A stretch of DNA of 64,000 bases. It comes from Grifola frondosa. Lineage: Eukaryota; Basidiomycota; Agaricomycetes; Polyporales; Grifolaceae. Positions within the stretch are counted from its first letter, which is position 1. Every line of letters starts with the position of its first letter. The position numbers were made by a program, and so were the translations under genes. The stretch lies in contig LUGG01000004.1 in assembly GCA_001683735.1 (NCBI GenBank), positions 1,612,001 through 1,676,000 of the forward strand, written 5' to 3'. Shown here piece by piece: positions 10,988 to 23,418 of the stretch. The notes beneath the pieces are model-generated. The model did not search any database, was not told where the DNA came from, and saw only the letters and a list, made by a program, of their open reading frames with translations.

Positions 10988-12678
10988 ATGGCGCCCACAA
11001 ACACCCACAACTTTCGGTATATCACGTGCCCGGATGACCGCTCCGAAGGGAACGGCCCACTACTTCGCTGCTCGAGACGATGTCGAGACAGCAGAGATCA
11101 TCGTACTATCCGCCCGTCTCTTCAAGAAAACCCTGCTCCTAATTTGCGATATTCATCGAGGTCATCATACCCTGTCTTCCTCTCTTTGCAAGATACCGCC
11201 TGGTTCCAACTCACATGCGCTGGACGAGGTCTCGTGGACGCTTTCCGCTGGGACACCGTTGTTCGATTAGTCGCTAGGTGCATCACTGCCATGATCCTTC
11301 TGCTGAGGCACTGATCATGCTTGCGTTCTCGCGCGATCCAGCGACCCCGAGGTCCGGTCGAACGTCTTCAAGTCCTTGCTTCTGAACATTGTGTCCTTGA
11401 CATCAATCTATTTCCTTGACCTTCTACTGCTGCCCCTAGCCCAGAGCCAACAGAAATGGCTGCGTATAAATGTCGGCTGGTTTTATCAAGTGCTATGGCT
11501 GCTACCTGTTGTTGGAGCATCACTTTACCTGAATGTATGTCCAAAGTCTTTACTCTATTCTCACGTATACGGGACGATCATGCCATGCCCTGGAATGTCT
11601 GTGCATGCATGATCGAAAGTTCCACGTTCTGACCGGTCCCGGCTTGCTGGCCTAATGCATGACCCTGCATCCCAGAGGTTGAGATAGCTCTTCCTTCATT
11701 AAACTTCCATCCTTTTATTCCGATTCTATTAGGCAGTGGGAGGAAAACTCACTCACATTCGGCACCTTCTGTCGCAGAGTTCATGGTGCACGCTTCTGGC
11801 TAAGCGCACATTCACCCTTCAACACGGCACTCGCGCTGTCGCACAACAGCCTTCGACATATAGCGGGATGCTGAACTCCCTGGCAACGTCCGCATATCGC
11901 ATTGTCATGGTGTTCACATCGGTAGTTGTTTCATTTGCACTTGGGTACATCCCGCTTGTCGGGCCATTGCTAGGATTCGCCTTCTTTTGCTGGGTGGACG
12001 CGTAAGTGGTCATAATCTGCTACGATTCGCGCCATCTCTAATGTCTGTTGTCTGGTGCGATAAAACAGGTATTATTGTTTCGAGTAAGGATGATGTAGTA
12101 TCGGAATTTGGCCCGGCTTTTACAATGAATTATTTCAGGTTTATCTGGATAGCTCGAGGACTTTCCCTCTCACGGAGGTTGCGTCACCTTGAGGAACGCT
12201 GGGCATACTACTTCGCCTTCGGTGTGTACCTATCGTACATATGCTTGACGGAACCATATCTTTTTTTTTGCTGTTTCAGGACTTCCGTCAGCAGCGCTCT
12301 GTATGTGGGGAAGCAGTCTCGCCAATGCCGCATTGTTCGCGCTTTTCTTTCCAGCCGTACGTACTTCAGTTTTACTGATACATGTTTGTATACGTCGTCC
12401 TGATCACCAATTTCCAGTTCATTATTATGGCGATATATGCACGTCCCGTGCCTCTTGATCCATACAATCCTGTGGTGTCGAAGTCTCAAGATGGTGGACT
12501 AGATGAAGAACCACAATTCCCATCGCCTCTCGTCCCAATTCGGCTTCCCATCTTCGCAGTTGTGATTTGGTTGAACGACTGGATAGTTCGTGCGTTGAGC
12601 GTCGGCGGTGGTAGAGGCGACAGTGGGAACAGAAAGAGCGATAATAATCTCAGCGCTCGGCACAAGAGTATTGAGTGA
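10988..12678 (+). CDS. EI24-family multi-pass membrane protein
   Basis: EI24 (etoposide-induced 2.4) proteins are multi-pass ER membrane proteins linked to autophagy and ER function. Diagnostic blocks are SRSSYPVFLSLQDTAWFQL, SDPEVRSNVFKSLLLNIVSL, WFYQVLWLLPVVGASLYLN, SWCTLLAKRTF, NSLATSAYRIVMVFTSVVV, LGYIPLVGPLLGFAFFCWVD and ERWAYYFAFGLPSA. Exons fit 10988-11277, 11342-11534, 11778-12001, a 15-nt microexon 12069-12083, 12139-12231, 12280-12356 and 12418-12678. The start MAPTNTHNFRYITC is the best ATG in frame, although the first 60 residues are poorly conserved. The third intron is unusually long (11535-11777). The Ser/Asn-rich tail is cytosolic by composition. No frameshift was noticed. Confidence 0.88.
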
Positions 12679-13207
12679 CAGCGCGGAAAGTATTGAGGAA
12701 GGCGGAGCGATCCAGCTCAATGCGTTCACCGCTGGCATGGCTTCAGGCAGGGCGCGGGTGAGAGTTGGCGGTGAGAGTGGTATATTCGACCCCAGGCGTA
12801 AGCTTGATTGATGCATTTCCGATCCTTATGATTGTTTTTGCGCTATCTCATGACTATGTGACCATGTTCGGGAGGGTTATATTACTGTCATGTATCAACG
12901 GCATGTCATAACGTTTCATCTTGTATAGCTTAGATGACCTATCGCCGTCACGTATAGATAGATACTGTGTAACACGCAATAAACAACCCATAGTTCAAAG
13001 TTTATTCGTTGCCATCGGTGGAAGGGTCATCCGAACGAGTTGGGGTATATACTTGGAAAACATTTTGATAGACAGCGGGACGGTACTAACAAACCGTTAT
13101 TACAAAAGTGAGGATACAAAATGGAGATGATGAGCTTGTGCACTCACGGATCATGTTCATATTGAAGATGAAACAGCTGTGCGCCAGATGTGGTCAGATT
13201 GTCCATG
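12679..13207. other. Convergent 3' intergenic region
   Basis: This stretch lies between the 3' ends of the EI24-family gene (+) and the F-box gene (-). It is relatively AT-rich with no credible open frame, as expected for two 3' UTRs. The true C-terminus of the F-box protein could extend slightly into it, since a GTGAGT-like site lies near 13145 on the minus strand. Confidence 0.35.
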
Positions 13208-15185
13208 CTAGTTTGAGGTGAATGAACGTACTATCTGACCAAGGCTAGCCCCAAACACGGGATTACAGGAACACCTGAAGTTGTTGGAACGATCCATCCC
13301 CGTGAATGCTTCCATAGTCGTAGTTTCCGGCAGATTCAATGCCTTGAGTAATTTCTTGACTGTAGCCCCTGCATATGTGCGACGAATGAATTGGATTGCC
13401 AATTCTCGTTTTGGTGGCTAGTCTGCCAATGTTCCAGGATGCCGTCTGCGCCAACCGGAGGGTACAGATGGGGATACGGCCCAAGAGCCATGCAGGCACA
13501 TCCGAAAAGCGAGGAAGGTCTATCCAGTATGCTAAAATCACCCTGGTCAGGCCACTCGCCTGTGATTTTGAATACGAGATACTGCTTGAACAGTCTTTTG
13601 TATTTCTCGGCCTCCGCAACCAGCGTCTCGGTGACCGCATTAAACTCCTCGTATGTAAGGTCTTCTGCTGGATCGGCCGAGAAGATAAGCGCTTTGAGAC
13701 AGGGTAAATCCGCAGCGTCCTCAAAACACGGCATCGTTTTCTTCGTGAGGGTTCTTTCGCTGTATAGGAACTGCTGGTAGAGATGCCGTAATTGAAAACG
13801 ACGAATACGGAATTTCTGCTTGAGGATCACAGCAGCCTTCTCTTCCCTTTCTCGTTCGATGATGCCTCGCAGTTCGGGGCCGATCCTGCTCCAGACTGGC
13901 AGTTTATATTTTGTCAGTGACATTTATGGCAGTCCATCAGAAGACATACTTCGAGCCGTGAGCTCTCGGGGTTGATCAACCATACGCTCCCACTCATCAT
14001 CTAACACAGGAAATTCGTCCTTCGAGTAGCCTTCCTCGATCAATTTTGCCTCGATGCTACGAATGAGAACTTCCATCAGCATGAACAATAGTCGAAGGGC
14101 TCATGCAACATACGCTTCTCTTCTCCTCTGCTGTATGTTACGTTCCTCTGCTTGCTTCTGCTGTCTTATCTGGCTCTCCCATTGAATGATAGCTGTATTT
14201 TGCTGTCTGCCGGAGTTAGCAACGAAAAATGGAGGTGCAAGGAGAGTTGTACATCATTACAACTGTGCACTCACAATCTGCCTCTCCTTCACAAGGGCTC
14301 TACGCCCCTTTACAAACTCTTCCAAAAGACCTTTCCCAAACAACACTGGAGGATGTTGTTTTGCTATCATGGTGAATTCAGGCTCGTAATACAGATCTGA
14401 GCCGTTATGGACTCCAAGATCAGCATTACCTAGCATATCATATCAGCTCATCGATCATAACACTAATTATTTGAAGGTAAAATCATACATACCAATTGAA
14501 TCAGCGATGGGAAGCAGTGTATATATGCCTTCATCGCGCAATTTGAGTTGCTGTTTAAGTACAATCCCTTTCTTTACGCTAAGAGTTTCGTCACGATGTT
14601 GGCGAGCTGAGGATAAGTCAAACCTGTTGACTCACTTTGCCTTCCAGCAGGCGCCGCAAAACCTTACGCGAAGTGCGTAGTCGACTTTGACGGCTTTGCC
14701 AACACCACATGCCTAAGATTCGTCAGATTGCAATACGTATTATTATAAATCATCGACTCACCTCACAATATCGCTCAAATATAAGAAATGCATATCGAGG
14801 CTCTGCCAAGTCCGATGGGCAATCGGGCAACCCCGAAACATTCCGCCGCGCAGCAATCCAGACATGTCGAGCATTCTTCGACATCAGCAGAGTGCGAAAA
14901 TCCTTTGACACGCGAGACAAACAAAGAATATCGACTGGCTTTAATTGAGAGGCGATCTATATGGCACATCAGAGTGAGTAGTCGGGGGACTTTGGACGGA
15001 AAGCACACCTCAAAGAATATATCCAAGGGCATATCCAGGAGGTGGGCCAATCTACCGACATCGCGGTCTCGATTAGCCAGTCGTTTGGTCCCCGCCTTCG
15101 AAACAGATTTTTGCTTGGAACATTCATCCTCATCTGGATCAACGCGAAAAATGCGGGAGGAAGAGCTGATCTTGGGTTTCTCCAT
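13208..15185 (-). CDS. F-box domain protein
   Basis: The frame starts MEKPKISSSSRIFRVDPDED. The F-box follows a basic linker (LAHLLDMPLDIFFE, intron, IASQLKPVDILCLSRVSKDF, RTLLMSKNARHVWIAARR). Next come FLIFERYCE, intron, ACGVGKAVKVDYALRVRFCGACWKA, a probable Cys-pair zinc-binding segment. A coiled-coil region (SQIRQQKQAEERN) and REREEKAAVILKQKFRIRRF lead to a C-terminal part with another Cys pair (FRCSCNPVF). This is the common mushroom F-box plus Cys-pair design. It probably acts as substrate receptor of an SCF ubiquitin ligase, with unknown target. At least seven short introns are seen, and the last exon is the least certain. Confidence 0.85.
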
Positions 15186-15906
15186 GATGGCCTGCAGGTG
15201 AGTGGCACCTGCAGTTTTGGTGCCTGCATCGCGATCACATGATAACGCGTCGCGTCTGTGACCGTGACCCCTGGCCCCAAGGTACAACGTTTGAATGAAT
15301 TTCACCGTCCGCTCTACACTGTGCGCTTGATGAAAAGTTATTTTGCAATGACGCAACTGGGCGATACAGGACTCCCAATGTGTTGATGTACTAGTGTACG
15401 GAACGATTCTCAATATGCCGTGTAGATAAAGGTCTTGGGCTGTTACGACCCACGCGACGCGCGTACGATATTTCTGTAGGAGGTCTACGGCAATGTGCAT
15501 GAATTGTGTTCCTTCATAATCCATCTTCCTCTGCCTTGTCGGGTATTAAATCTCCATTCAGAGAAGAGGCCGAAGATCCACACAACGTCTTCAGGCTTCA
15601 AATCAGACACCACAGGACGTTGTGCCAACACGATCTCAAAAATATGTTGTAGCTTCCTCAAATCAGCCCTTGTTCAGTTATCGACAGTGTTCCATTGACT
15701 CAGACGCAGCTTTCGAGGCTCGATCATGCTAGGTAGACGACTTGGAATCATTACAGGCTTTTATTTCCCGGACAACAGTGTAACATCGGTCGGTCACTGC
15801 TGCCAACAACCTTCAATCTAACGATACAGTCTATACAAACAACAGTTATTTCACGCTTACTTTATCTCCACTTCTCTTTCAGGAAGCATCACGTATTGAT
15901 AATCAA
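15186..15906. promoter_or_regulatory. F-box gene promoter and glutathione reductase 3' region
   Basis: The 721-nt gap separates the F-box start from the glutathione reductase stop on the same strand. GACGCG-type words occur near 15245-15260 just upstream of the F-box gene. Nothing coding or repetitive was recognised in the rest. Confidence 0.35.
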
Positions 15907-17730
15907 TCAACGAAGCGTAACGAGCTCTGCAGAAGCTCACATCAGCGCCAAAATACATGCAACAAATATAAGAGCGCACCTTCAGAGGACGTGGGGTGGA
16001 TCGCGACGGTATCGTCCAGATCCTGCTTCGTCGCACCCATCTTGACTGCAACAGCGAAGCCTTGCATAACTTCATCGCTGCCCATCCCGATGATGTGGAT
16101 GCCGACAACGCGCTCCTCCGGGCCGACGCAAACGAGTTTGTACATCGATGGCTCCTTGTGCTCCTCCGGGATCATAGAGAAGTAAAGCGCGCGGAACGAC
16201 GACTTGTCTTTGGGAAGGGAAGAATTCAGCACGCAGAATGGATAGACTAGCAGGAGTACGCACAGATCTTGACAGCGTCATCACCATACTTCTTGCGCGC
16301 CTCAGGTTCGGTCAGCCCAACGGTGCCAATCGTAGGGTGTCTGAATGGTGGTCAGTTTGGTGATCCAAGGTCCAAAACGACCAACACGTACGAGAAGACG
16401 ACGGTGGGAATGTCCTCGTAGCTGAGCTTCTCATTCTTGTACTTCTCAGGTCCAAACAGTCGGTTCGACAGCCGTCGCCCTGCAGCGATCGCCACAGGGG
16501 TGAGCAGTGACCTCCCGCATACGTCTCCAAGCGCCGTGATGCCCTTCACACCCGTTTCCTGGTACTCATTCGCCAGGACGTTACCCTTCTCGTCAAGCTT
16601 CACGCCGAGTTCTTCCAGTCCGAGCTTTTCAGTATTGGCATGCCGCCCAATGGCCCAGAGCAATTGGTCGACTTCAAGCTTGCTCCCGTTCGCCAGATGG
16701 ATGGTGAGCGCCTGCCCCTTAGTTCCCTCGATACGCACAACCTTCGCCCCGTGCTGAAAGTTGATCCCCGTGTGTTTCATCCACGATGTCAACGTCTCTC
16801 CCAGCGCTGGGTCGAACGTACGGAGCACCGTTTCTCCACGGGTGAGCATATGCACCTCGCTTCCCAGGGCATGGAACACACCCGCGAGCTCTACGGCGAT
16901 GTAACCCGCGCCAACGACGGCGACCCTGCGCGGCTGCTCCTCGAGGTCGAAGAACTGGTCTGAATCGATGCCAAGACTGGCTCCGGGATCTCCTCGTCGC
17001 TGGGAACGATCGGCCTCCCTCCGGTCGTGACGCACACGCGGTCTGTGTTAAGCGTATAAGAAGTGCCATCCGGACGCGTCACTTGGACGGTGTTGGCAGA
17101 GAGCAAGCGCGCTGTGCCATGATGGAGTTCGACGCCGTCATTTCCGACGTTCTTATCGTAAATGCCGTTCAGAAAACGAATGTAGGCGTCCCGCTGGGGC
17201 TTGAAAGTGGACCAAGAGAATTGCGGTGCACCGATACCAGGGCCTTTGAATTGATAACCCTCAGCATGACGAATTTTCTCCGCAATGTCAGCTGCATGCC
17301 ACATGATCTAGCAAGAGTTTTCAGGAAGGTGTGAGAAAGCTTCTTCAAGTCGTCTACCACTCCACAAACCTTCTTCGGGACGCATCCTGCATCGAATCGA
17401 TTGACGTGAGCTAGTCGTTAGATAACAATGCATATATGAAGCGGACGCACCAACGTTGACACATGTCCCTCCAAGCCTCTCGGACGCCTCAATGAGCGCG
17501 ACTTTGGCGCCATACGATCCAGCCCTCCGCTGCAAATTGGTGATCATTCAGTGCCATCCACCCAGCTGGTTTCCGACGACACTTACAGAACCAGCGACAC
17601 CTCCGCTGCCTCCTCCGATGAACACAATGTCGTACTTGTCGTGCGTGGGTTTTGTTACTGGCGGCATATTTGCTACAGCACTGTTCACGAGCGTCCGCCT
17701 TATCTGAGCGCCATCCGGTCCGTTAGACAT
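15907..17730 (-). CDS. GLR1: Glutathione reductase
   Basis: This FAD/NADPH enzyme reduces glutathione disulfide. It shows the FAD-binding [18 protein letters not shown], the redox-active disulfide GGTCVNVG(intron)CVPKK, the NADPH-binding [17 protein letters not shown], the second FAD motif [10 protein letters not shown] and the dimer-interface active site ending [15 protein letters not shown], with the catalytic His in AIHPT. Introns split AGS/RRAG, NVG/CVPKK, KK/IMWH and TSSE/ELV. The first ATG (17728-17730) gives a 35-residue basic extension, [20 protein letters not shown], before [10 protein letters not shown] second ATG sits just before the core, which suits alternative mitochondrial and cytosolic forms. 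One frameshift lies near 16983, where CCGGG should carry a third C on the plus strand. Confidence 0.93.
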
Positions 17731-18751
17731 CCACAGGAGAAATAGGGGGCTATGCACGAACCAATGCAAGTCTACGAGAGGCGACGGAGACGGAGAGATG
17801 AGCGAGGCGGGATTGGGAGGGAAGGATGATGGTGGAGAAAGATGGAGATGCCAGGACGGAGTGGAGGATTGGTTTTATGTCCCAATCGACAGAAGACCTC
17901 GCGGTGACTGAAAGATGAGCTAAGTTTGATTTTTAGTAAGAAGTTTATAAGAAAGCTGGAGACGCTCCCATGTCTGACAATTGCATCATCTAAGACGCGT
18001 CCTCGCGATCACGTGCCGTCCACGCTCATGTCTCGACTCGAGTTTGTGATTGTGACACTCTGTGTCTTCTCCCGAGGCTCACCAAGTACCAGCATGATCC
18101 TGTTGTGCTCAAGTATGGCCACCGGGCGTGGGCCTACACCTTCATGAGGACATTGCGAATATTATGCTTTGTAGTTTGTCAACCGTATCTACTACTAGTG
18201 GCACTAGTCCTTGACGCGGACATACTTATCCCCAGCCGCATTCTCCGAAACTGATTGTTTTCCCCCGGCGGCGTAGAAGGGAAAAATACTGGCGTGCTCA
18301 ACGATGGCATGCGCTACAAACGTGGGCTGCTTGCAGACATTCGTACATCCTGCGCACAGTTCTGGACGTCCCACTTGCGGGTTCAGGTCTATGAATCAAT
18401 TGAATTTGACCTGCAGGCCAGGTGATGATGCCCTCCCCATGGGGAGACTGGCCGCTGTATGTCTTCTCGTTTGATACCCGCATCGTGAAATCGGTATAAG
18501 ATCCATGAACTGCTGCAATGGGAAACTTGACCAGTTCTGCATGACCTGATGTGTTGTGTGAAGGCACACGCACGAAACATTTGGTAGCATCCAGAATCGT
18601 TGTCCAAGAGCATCATCTTTCTTCTGTGATGATGTTTCTCTAGTAGTCAACATTCCTAGTAAAATCTCATAAGAGCAGATATTAATACATGCCAAAGTTA
18701 ATCGCTACATCAGGAATGGAATGATATGGAAAAGCGATACTGCACACACAT
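17731..18751. promoter_or_regulatory. Glutathione reductase promoter region
   Basis: About 1 kb upstream of glutathione reductase and downstream of the CIA2-like gene. It contains an MluI-type ACGCGT at 17995-18000 and an E-box CACGTG at 18009-18014. Long pyrimidine-rich leader sequence immediately precedes the glutathione reductase ATG on the minus strand. Overlapping short minus-strand frames at 18300-18700 look accidental. Confidence 0.4.
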
Positions 18752-19514
18752 CTACAGCGATAACCACGACAGGTCATATAGCCACATCACCCGGAGTCGT
18801 GCCTGCATGGAAAGACACTGCTCGAGGACCTCCAAAAGGGCAGGTTCTCTAGGGCGGCAGCAACACGCTCTTTGTCATTGAGCTGCTTGTTCACTGAAAG
18901 CATGGATGCATCAGTCAGTCTGAGTCGAGTCAACGTCGTCAAATAAACATACGCGCATGCTCGCTCTGATGTGAGCCCGGCTTCACACGCACATCGATTT
19001 TGAACCGCTGTGGCAGACTCCGCAGAAGTCTGACTCGGATAGACAAACCTACATTGCACACAGCGAATGCTTAGCGCGCGTAGTCGGCATGAAGAAGAAG
19101 ATAGCGACAAACCAATGAATGTGCTCATGCCGCAATGTGGTACTGTAGGCGTGAATTCGACTGTCAGCCTGTCTGGAATCTGGGGTCGAAGCTGATCTGC
19201 GGGCAGAGACCACTGCGAGCTGCTCAAGTGTCATGCTCCGGTGCTCGGGATCGGAGATAGATCGTATGTTCTGTAAATCCAGCAACGCACGGTGAGACAG
19301 TTTATTCTTGCTCTTATAGTAGCCCTGAACGCACCAAAAATTTCGTCTGGTCGATCTTCTCGACCTCATCCGATAAGTCGTCCTCTTCCTGTTCATGATT
19401 GCGGTCCGTGTCATCGAGCCACAACGAGTGTCCCCTGACATATGCTGGGACTGTCCGACTGGACTTGACTGGAGCGAAGATTGTAGGATTGGGGTTGAAG
19501 ATCTCAGTGGACAT
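18752..19514 (-). CDS. CIA2: CIA2/MIP18-family Fe-S targeting protein, multiply frameshifted in this sequence
   Basis: CIA2 (FAM96B/MIP18) is part of the cytosolic targeting complex that delivers Fe-S clusters to nuclear and cytosolic apoproteins. The start [15 protein letters not shown] leads to an acidic linker ([12 protein letters not shown]), then SISDPEH, LTLEQ-like [30 protein letters not shown] with the conserved reactive Cys, [20 protein letters not shown], and [17 protein letters not shown]. The blocks lie in three frames. At least four single-base gaps are needed: near 19337, 19201-19203, 19182-19185 and 18843. Each sits next to a short C or G run and each is fixed by one base. The exact C-terminus is therefore uncertain. 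Confidence 0.85.
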
Positions 19515-19750
19515 GATGGGATAGACAGGAACTTGTGTCCAAGTCACGATCCTCCTCAAAACATGACTCTGTCACAAGAGGCTCACGTAAGACACATTAT
19601 GATCGTCAATATTCCGCCCAGAGCCTTGTTAGAATACAAGAGGCGCGGAAGTGAGGAACGTCTAAATATGCCAGAAACGACGTATACGAGGTATTATAAA
19701 GTACGCATATATGCAACAAGAGAAACCATAAGTCCTCGGTACAAAGAAAC

Positions 19751-22495
19751 CTAGACACCCGCCACGATCCTGAAAAAGAAAGACACAGTCAGCAGACATC
19801 CTTTGTGAACGCGGTGCTATATGACTTACTCCTCTGCCTTGTTCAAGGCCTGCACCAAGAGACAACCTCCTTCCTACGGTTCACTACAAACTCGGACTCC
19901 TTCAGTAGCTCGTCAAGAACCTCAGGTTTGTACAATTCTTGGAGAAGCTCGCGCTGGAATTGTCCTTTGAGTGGTTGACGAGTGTCAAGGAGATGGCCTT
20001 GGGACCATGTCGATCATCTCCCGCTTCACGATGTTGAAGTACGAGATGAGGAGTTCTAGTAGATGAAAGTTAAATAATGAACACAGCCATGACGATAAAA
20101 ATGAGAACGCACTGATGACCTCTGTCTCCATCGTCTCCCGCTCATTCAATGCTGCTTGGGTTGAGACTTGCGGCGGCTTTATGGTATGTAAAATGGGTAT
20201 CTGATTTAGCGCACTATAGAACGCTACTCACAGACTCCATAATCGCAGCTCCTTCTTTTTAGGCGCGTTCTTGGCCGCGAGAAGAAGGATCCGAAGAAGC
20301 TGGGCTCATCCTTTCTCATATCCACATCAAGATCCCGATTATTGTTGATCTGCCCACCGCAAGCTTCCCAGACTTGGCATCTGCAGCTTGCGGGGAAGGT
20401 TTGTTGGCATTCAGGCGGTCGCGACAATAGCCATTGCCTGTAACCCAAATGTGGATCACATCTATGTGAGAATGAGCAAATCACTAACCTTGTGACCGTT
20501 CAGGAAGTCAGGATGTTGTGTATTGACATAGCATGTTTGCATACTGAAATAATTATGAGCACTTTGTTCAGATGATGGATAACAACTTGAACCTACGCGA
20601 CTAGATCAAAACCAACTTTGTGGTCGGATTCATGGAGGTCTTGAAGAAGTTCACAACGACATGATTGAACCGTTCTCGCAAGCAGGGAACCGCCTGAATG
20701 CTTGCTGTATGTCACGCTAAGTTTCAAGACATCTAGTAACAAGGACAGGAGCACGACTTACGATCTTCGCGAGTAATTGACTCAAAATCCGGATCAGCTC
20801 GTCATAGACAAGCTGACAGCATTTTTGAGAAGGCTCTTCCAGCCGTTTGATTTGCTGCTTCACGATAATCTCGAAAGCTGTCGTGTCAACGAACAGTGAT
20901 GGTGTTGACCCCTGTTCAAAGACTTCAGCGCCAGCACAATTCACGCATACAACGCGATGACTCACAGAAGAATTGTACAGAATAGTGCGAATGTCCCCAT
21001 CCTTTACTTGGTCGAACGGGTCAATCGTCCTGATGCCGTTGTTGAACAGTTCATGGAATACGAAACTAATACGCGCGCCACCAGACAATTCGTTCACGGA
21101 CAGATCGTTGGTATTACCATCGATCGTAGTACGGAACTCCGAGCAGAAGTCGGTAATAACAGACAGCACGATGTTAGCGGAATTGCCGTCGCCCAGAGGC
21201 CGCCAGCGACTGCAACTCGGTTTGAACTTCTGTAGCTGTTGTGAAATGCGAGCTTTGATGTCGGGAGCGTTGCACGAATGTGGCCATGAGGATCTACAGT
21301 TTATGAACCTCGTCAACTACAGAGGTATTCTCAAGTCCAAGCTAGTCACTTACCACATTGAGCTTTCGGGCAAGAAAGGGTGTTCCACAATATTGGGCCT
21401 TGCCTTTATACGAAGGATGTTCTCGAAGTACTCTCGCTCAAAATCGAGAGCGGCGCTAATAGGCTTGTTCGTTTCGATGTCTCGTTGCCCACGATTGACG
21501 ACGGGGACGTAACCCAGTCGCAGGGGATAATTCGGCCAGCGAGGATATCAACCACATCCGTTCCAACATCCCTGTAACACAGAAGGGCTAAACAGCGTTG
21601 CATATGATATAACAGATATGCATACTCACATGAGGTCAACCTTCGTGAGAACACCAATAGTCCTCTGCCCTCCGGATCCACCTCTCTCGCCAATTTCAAG
21701 CCGTCGGAGTTCGCCAAATCTGTGTTGGCCGCTGTGACGGCAAGAATGATACACGCAGGCTTAGAGATATACTTTAGGAGCATATCCCTGATTTGCTTCT
21801 CAATATCTCGTGGTTGGTCACCAACAGGCACCTTCGTCAGGCCAGAAGATCGACGAGAGTTAACGTGAGGACATTGGGAGAGAAGATGCGCAGGTTTATG
21901 GGCTGAGGAGAGATGCCGGCATTGCGACCGGTCTTCGCTTCAGTGTCTCGTACAATTTCCGCACGAATCTTGTTGAAGTCATAGAACTTCTCTCCAGGAA
22001 GATGCAGGAATTCACCCCATTCATCTGGGTTAGCGGCAGCATCACCGTCAGCTTTGTGGTCCTTGGCTGTTATGCTAATTGTTAGCGCCGTGGTAAATGG
22101 CATGGAAGAGACGTACCGGCCACACCATTAGGCTGTGGACTCGTAGGCTTGCGGTTAATGAGTTGCAGTACCTGCAAAGATTTCTTGCATTAATAACAAC
22201 AATAGGAATAAGCGAGCGACTCACCAAAGGTCGCCGCGTCACGATACCAGTTCCTCGAGGCAAGAAATCTCGTCCGACGATGTTCTTGAGCACCGACCAT
22301 GTGAGCAGGTGTTCGAGAATCAGACATAACGAAGCTACACACCTCGAGCACACTACTCTTGCCGCTACTTTGGCTACCGAGAACGCAGATTTGGGGAAGA
22401 TCTATTTGGGACGCAGAAGAGCCGACCGCCGTGAAGACATCTTGTAGCTTGTTGACGACAGAAACAATCTCGGTGCCAAGGCCAGATGTTGCCAT
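19751..22495 (-). CDS. VPS1: Dynamin-like GTPase Vps1
   Basis: Vps1 is the fungal dynamin for vacuolar and endosomal traffic and peroxisome fission. The start [20 protein letters not shown] leads to the P-loop [13 protein letters not shown], the switch region [16 protein letters not shown], the G3 region (TLTLVDL then [17 protein letters not shown]), [20 protein letters not shown] and the [19 protein letters not shown] region with the G4 motif. The stalk follows ([20 protein letters not shown]), with a linker [11 protein letters not shown] and the GED ending [22 protein letters not shown]. About ten short introns are visible. Frameshifts from single missing bases occur near 21845 (inside the G3 DLPG), 21523-21526, 21420, about 21660 and about 19858. 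No membrane-binding PH domain is present, as expected for Vps1. Confidence 0.93.
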
Positions 22496-23418
22496 TTCTC
22501 GAGAACAAGTGAGAGGATAGAAAGGAGGAAAAGAAAAGGAGGAGAACAACGAGGATGCAGCGAGATGATGCTGAGCGGGTTAGGTCGCCAAACTCGGCCA
22601 AAGCTGCTAATACGCGCGTCGTTGCGAGCGCAGTCACAGTTCGGCCCCTCTTCCCCACTCCCCACATTCTCTGCGACCATCTCGTTTACTTGGACGCTGT
22701 CGTGCACTAGCTCTAGTGCCTGAGTCTCAAGTCTGCTCAAAGCAGCGAAGGGCGTTCTTCCAGAAACATCGTCACCCGCAATGTGCTTGTCTTCAGAAGT
22801 GCTGCGGCCTGTCTTAGGAAGCCTGCGGCCTTCTCGATTATTCAATATACCCCGAGCATTGGACCTCAGGTCTCAGGCCCGCTGTGAATTCCATTGGACG
22901 ACGGACTCTAGTGCCTCGACGATAGACAGAACCTCATGTGGAATGTCTGTCTTTGTCGGCGCGTGACTGTGTCATGCGTCCCACTGCTTTTCTAGATGTC
23001 GACTCTGTTAGAAGTCGAATACAGCTCTTCACTGTCCCCTCCAGCCGTTCAGGGAAGCTCTACGTATTCAGCTGCTGTTCACATCGCTCCTCAATTTGTC
23101 GATGATCCGTCTAGAAAGGCTGAACAGGACAAATGGCGGAACAACAATATCTGAACTCGTCTACATGGGTTTTGAATTCCAATATAGATTTTTGTTGAAG
23201 TCATAACGTCCTGAGCGACGCCCCACATCCTGACCGGAGTGGTTGTCACGCGATGATGCGCGTACATTCCATTCATTGGACGGACCGTCTCCGCACGATG
23301 TCAGGCAGCGAAGTCATGGATCTCCTCATCTCAACTTAGAAGCACCGGAGCCTCGTTAAATATGCCCTGCAGCACGTCTGTTCTTCACTTTCAGAGTTAC
23401 ACTCCTTGAGTACGCATC
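22496..23418. promoter_or_regulatory. Divergent promoter region, VPS1 / GH88-type gene
   Basis: A 923-nt gap between genes transcribed away from each other. Frames over 22370-22970 on both strands are low-complexity or overlapping and show no family resemblance. A pyrimidine-rich tract lies just upstream of the VPS1 ATG on its coding strand. Confidence 0.35.

Noticed and set aside
14775..15524. 249-codon minus-strand frame over the F-box gene start
   Set aside because: It combines true exon sequence at its centre with read-through of an intron and upstream non-coding DNA. The spliced F-box model explains the conserved part.
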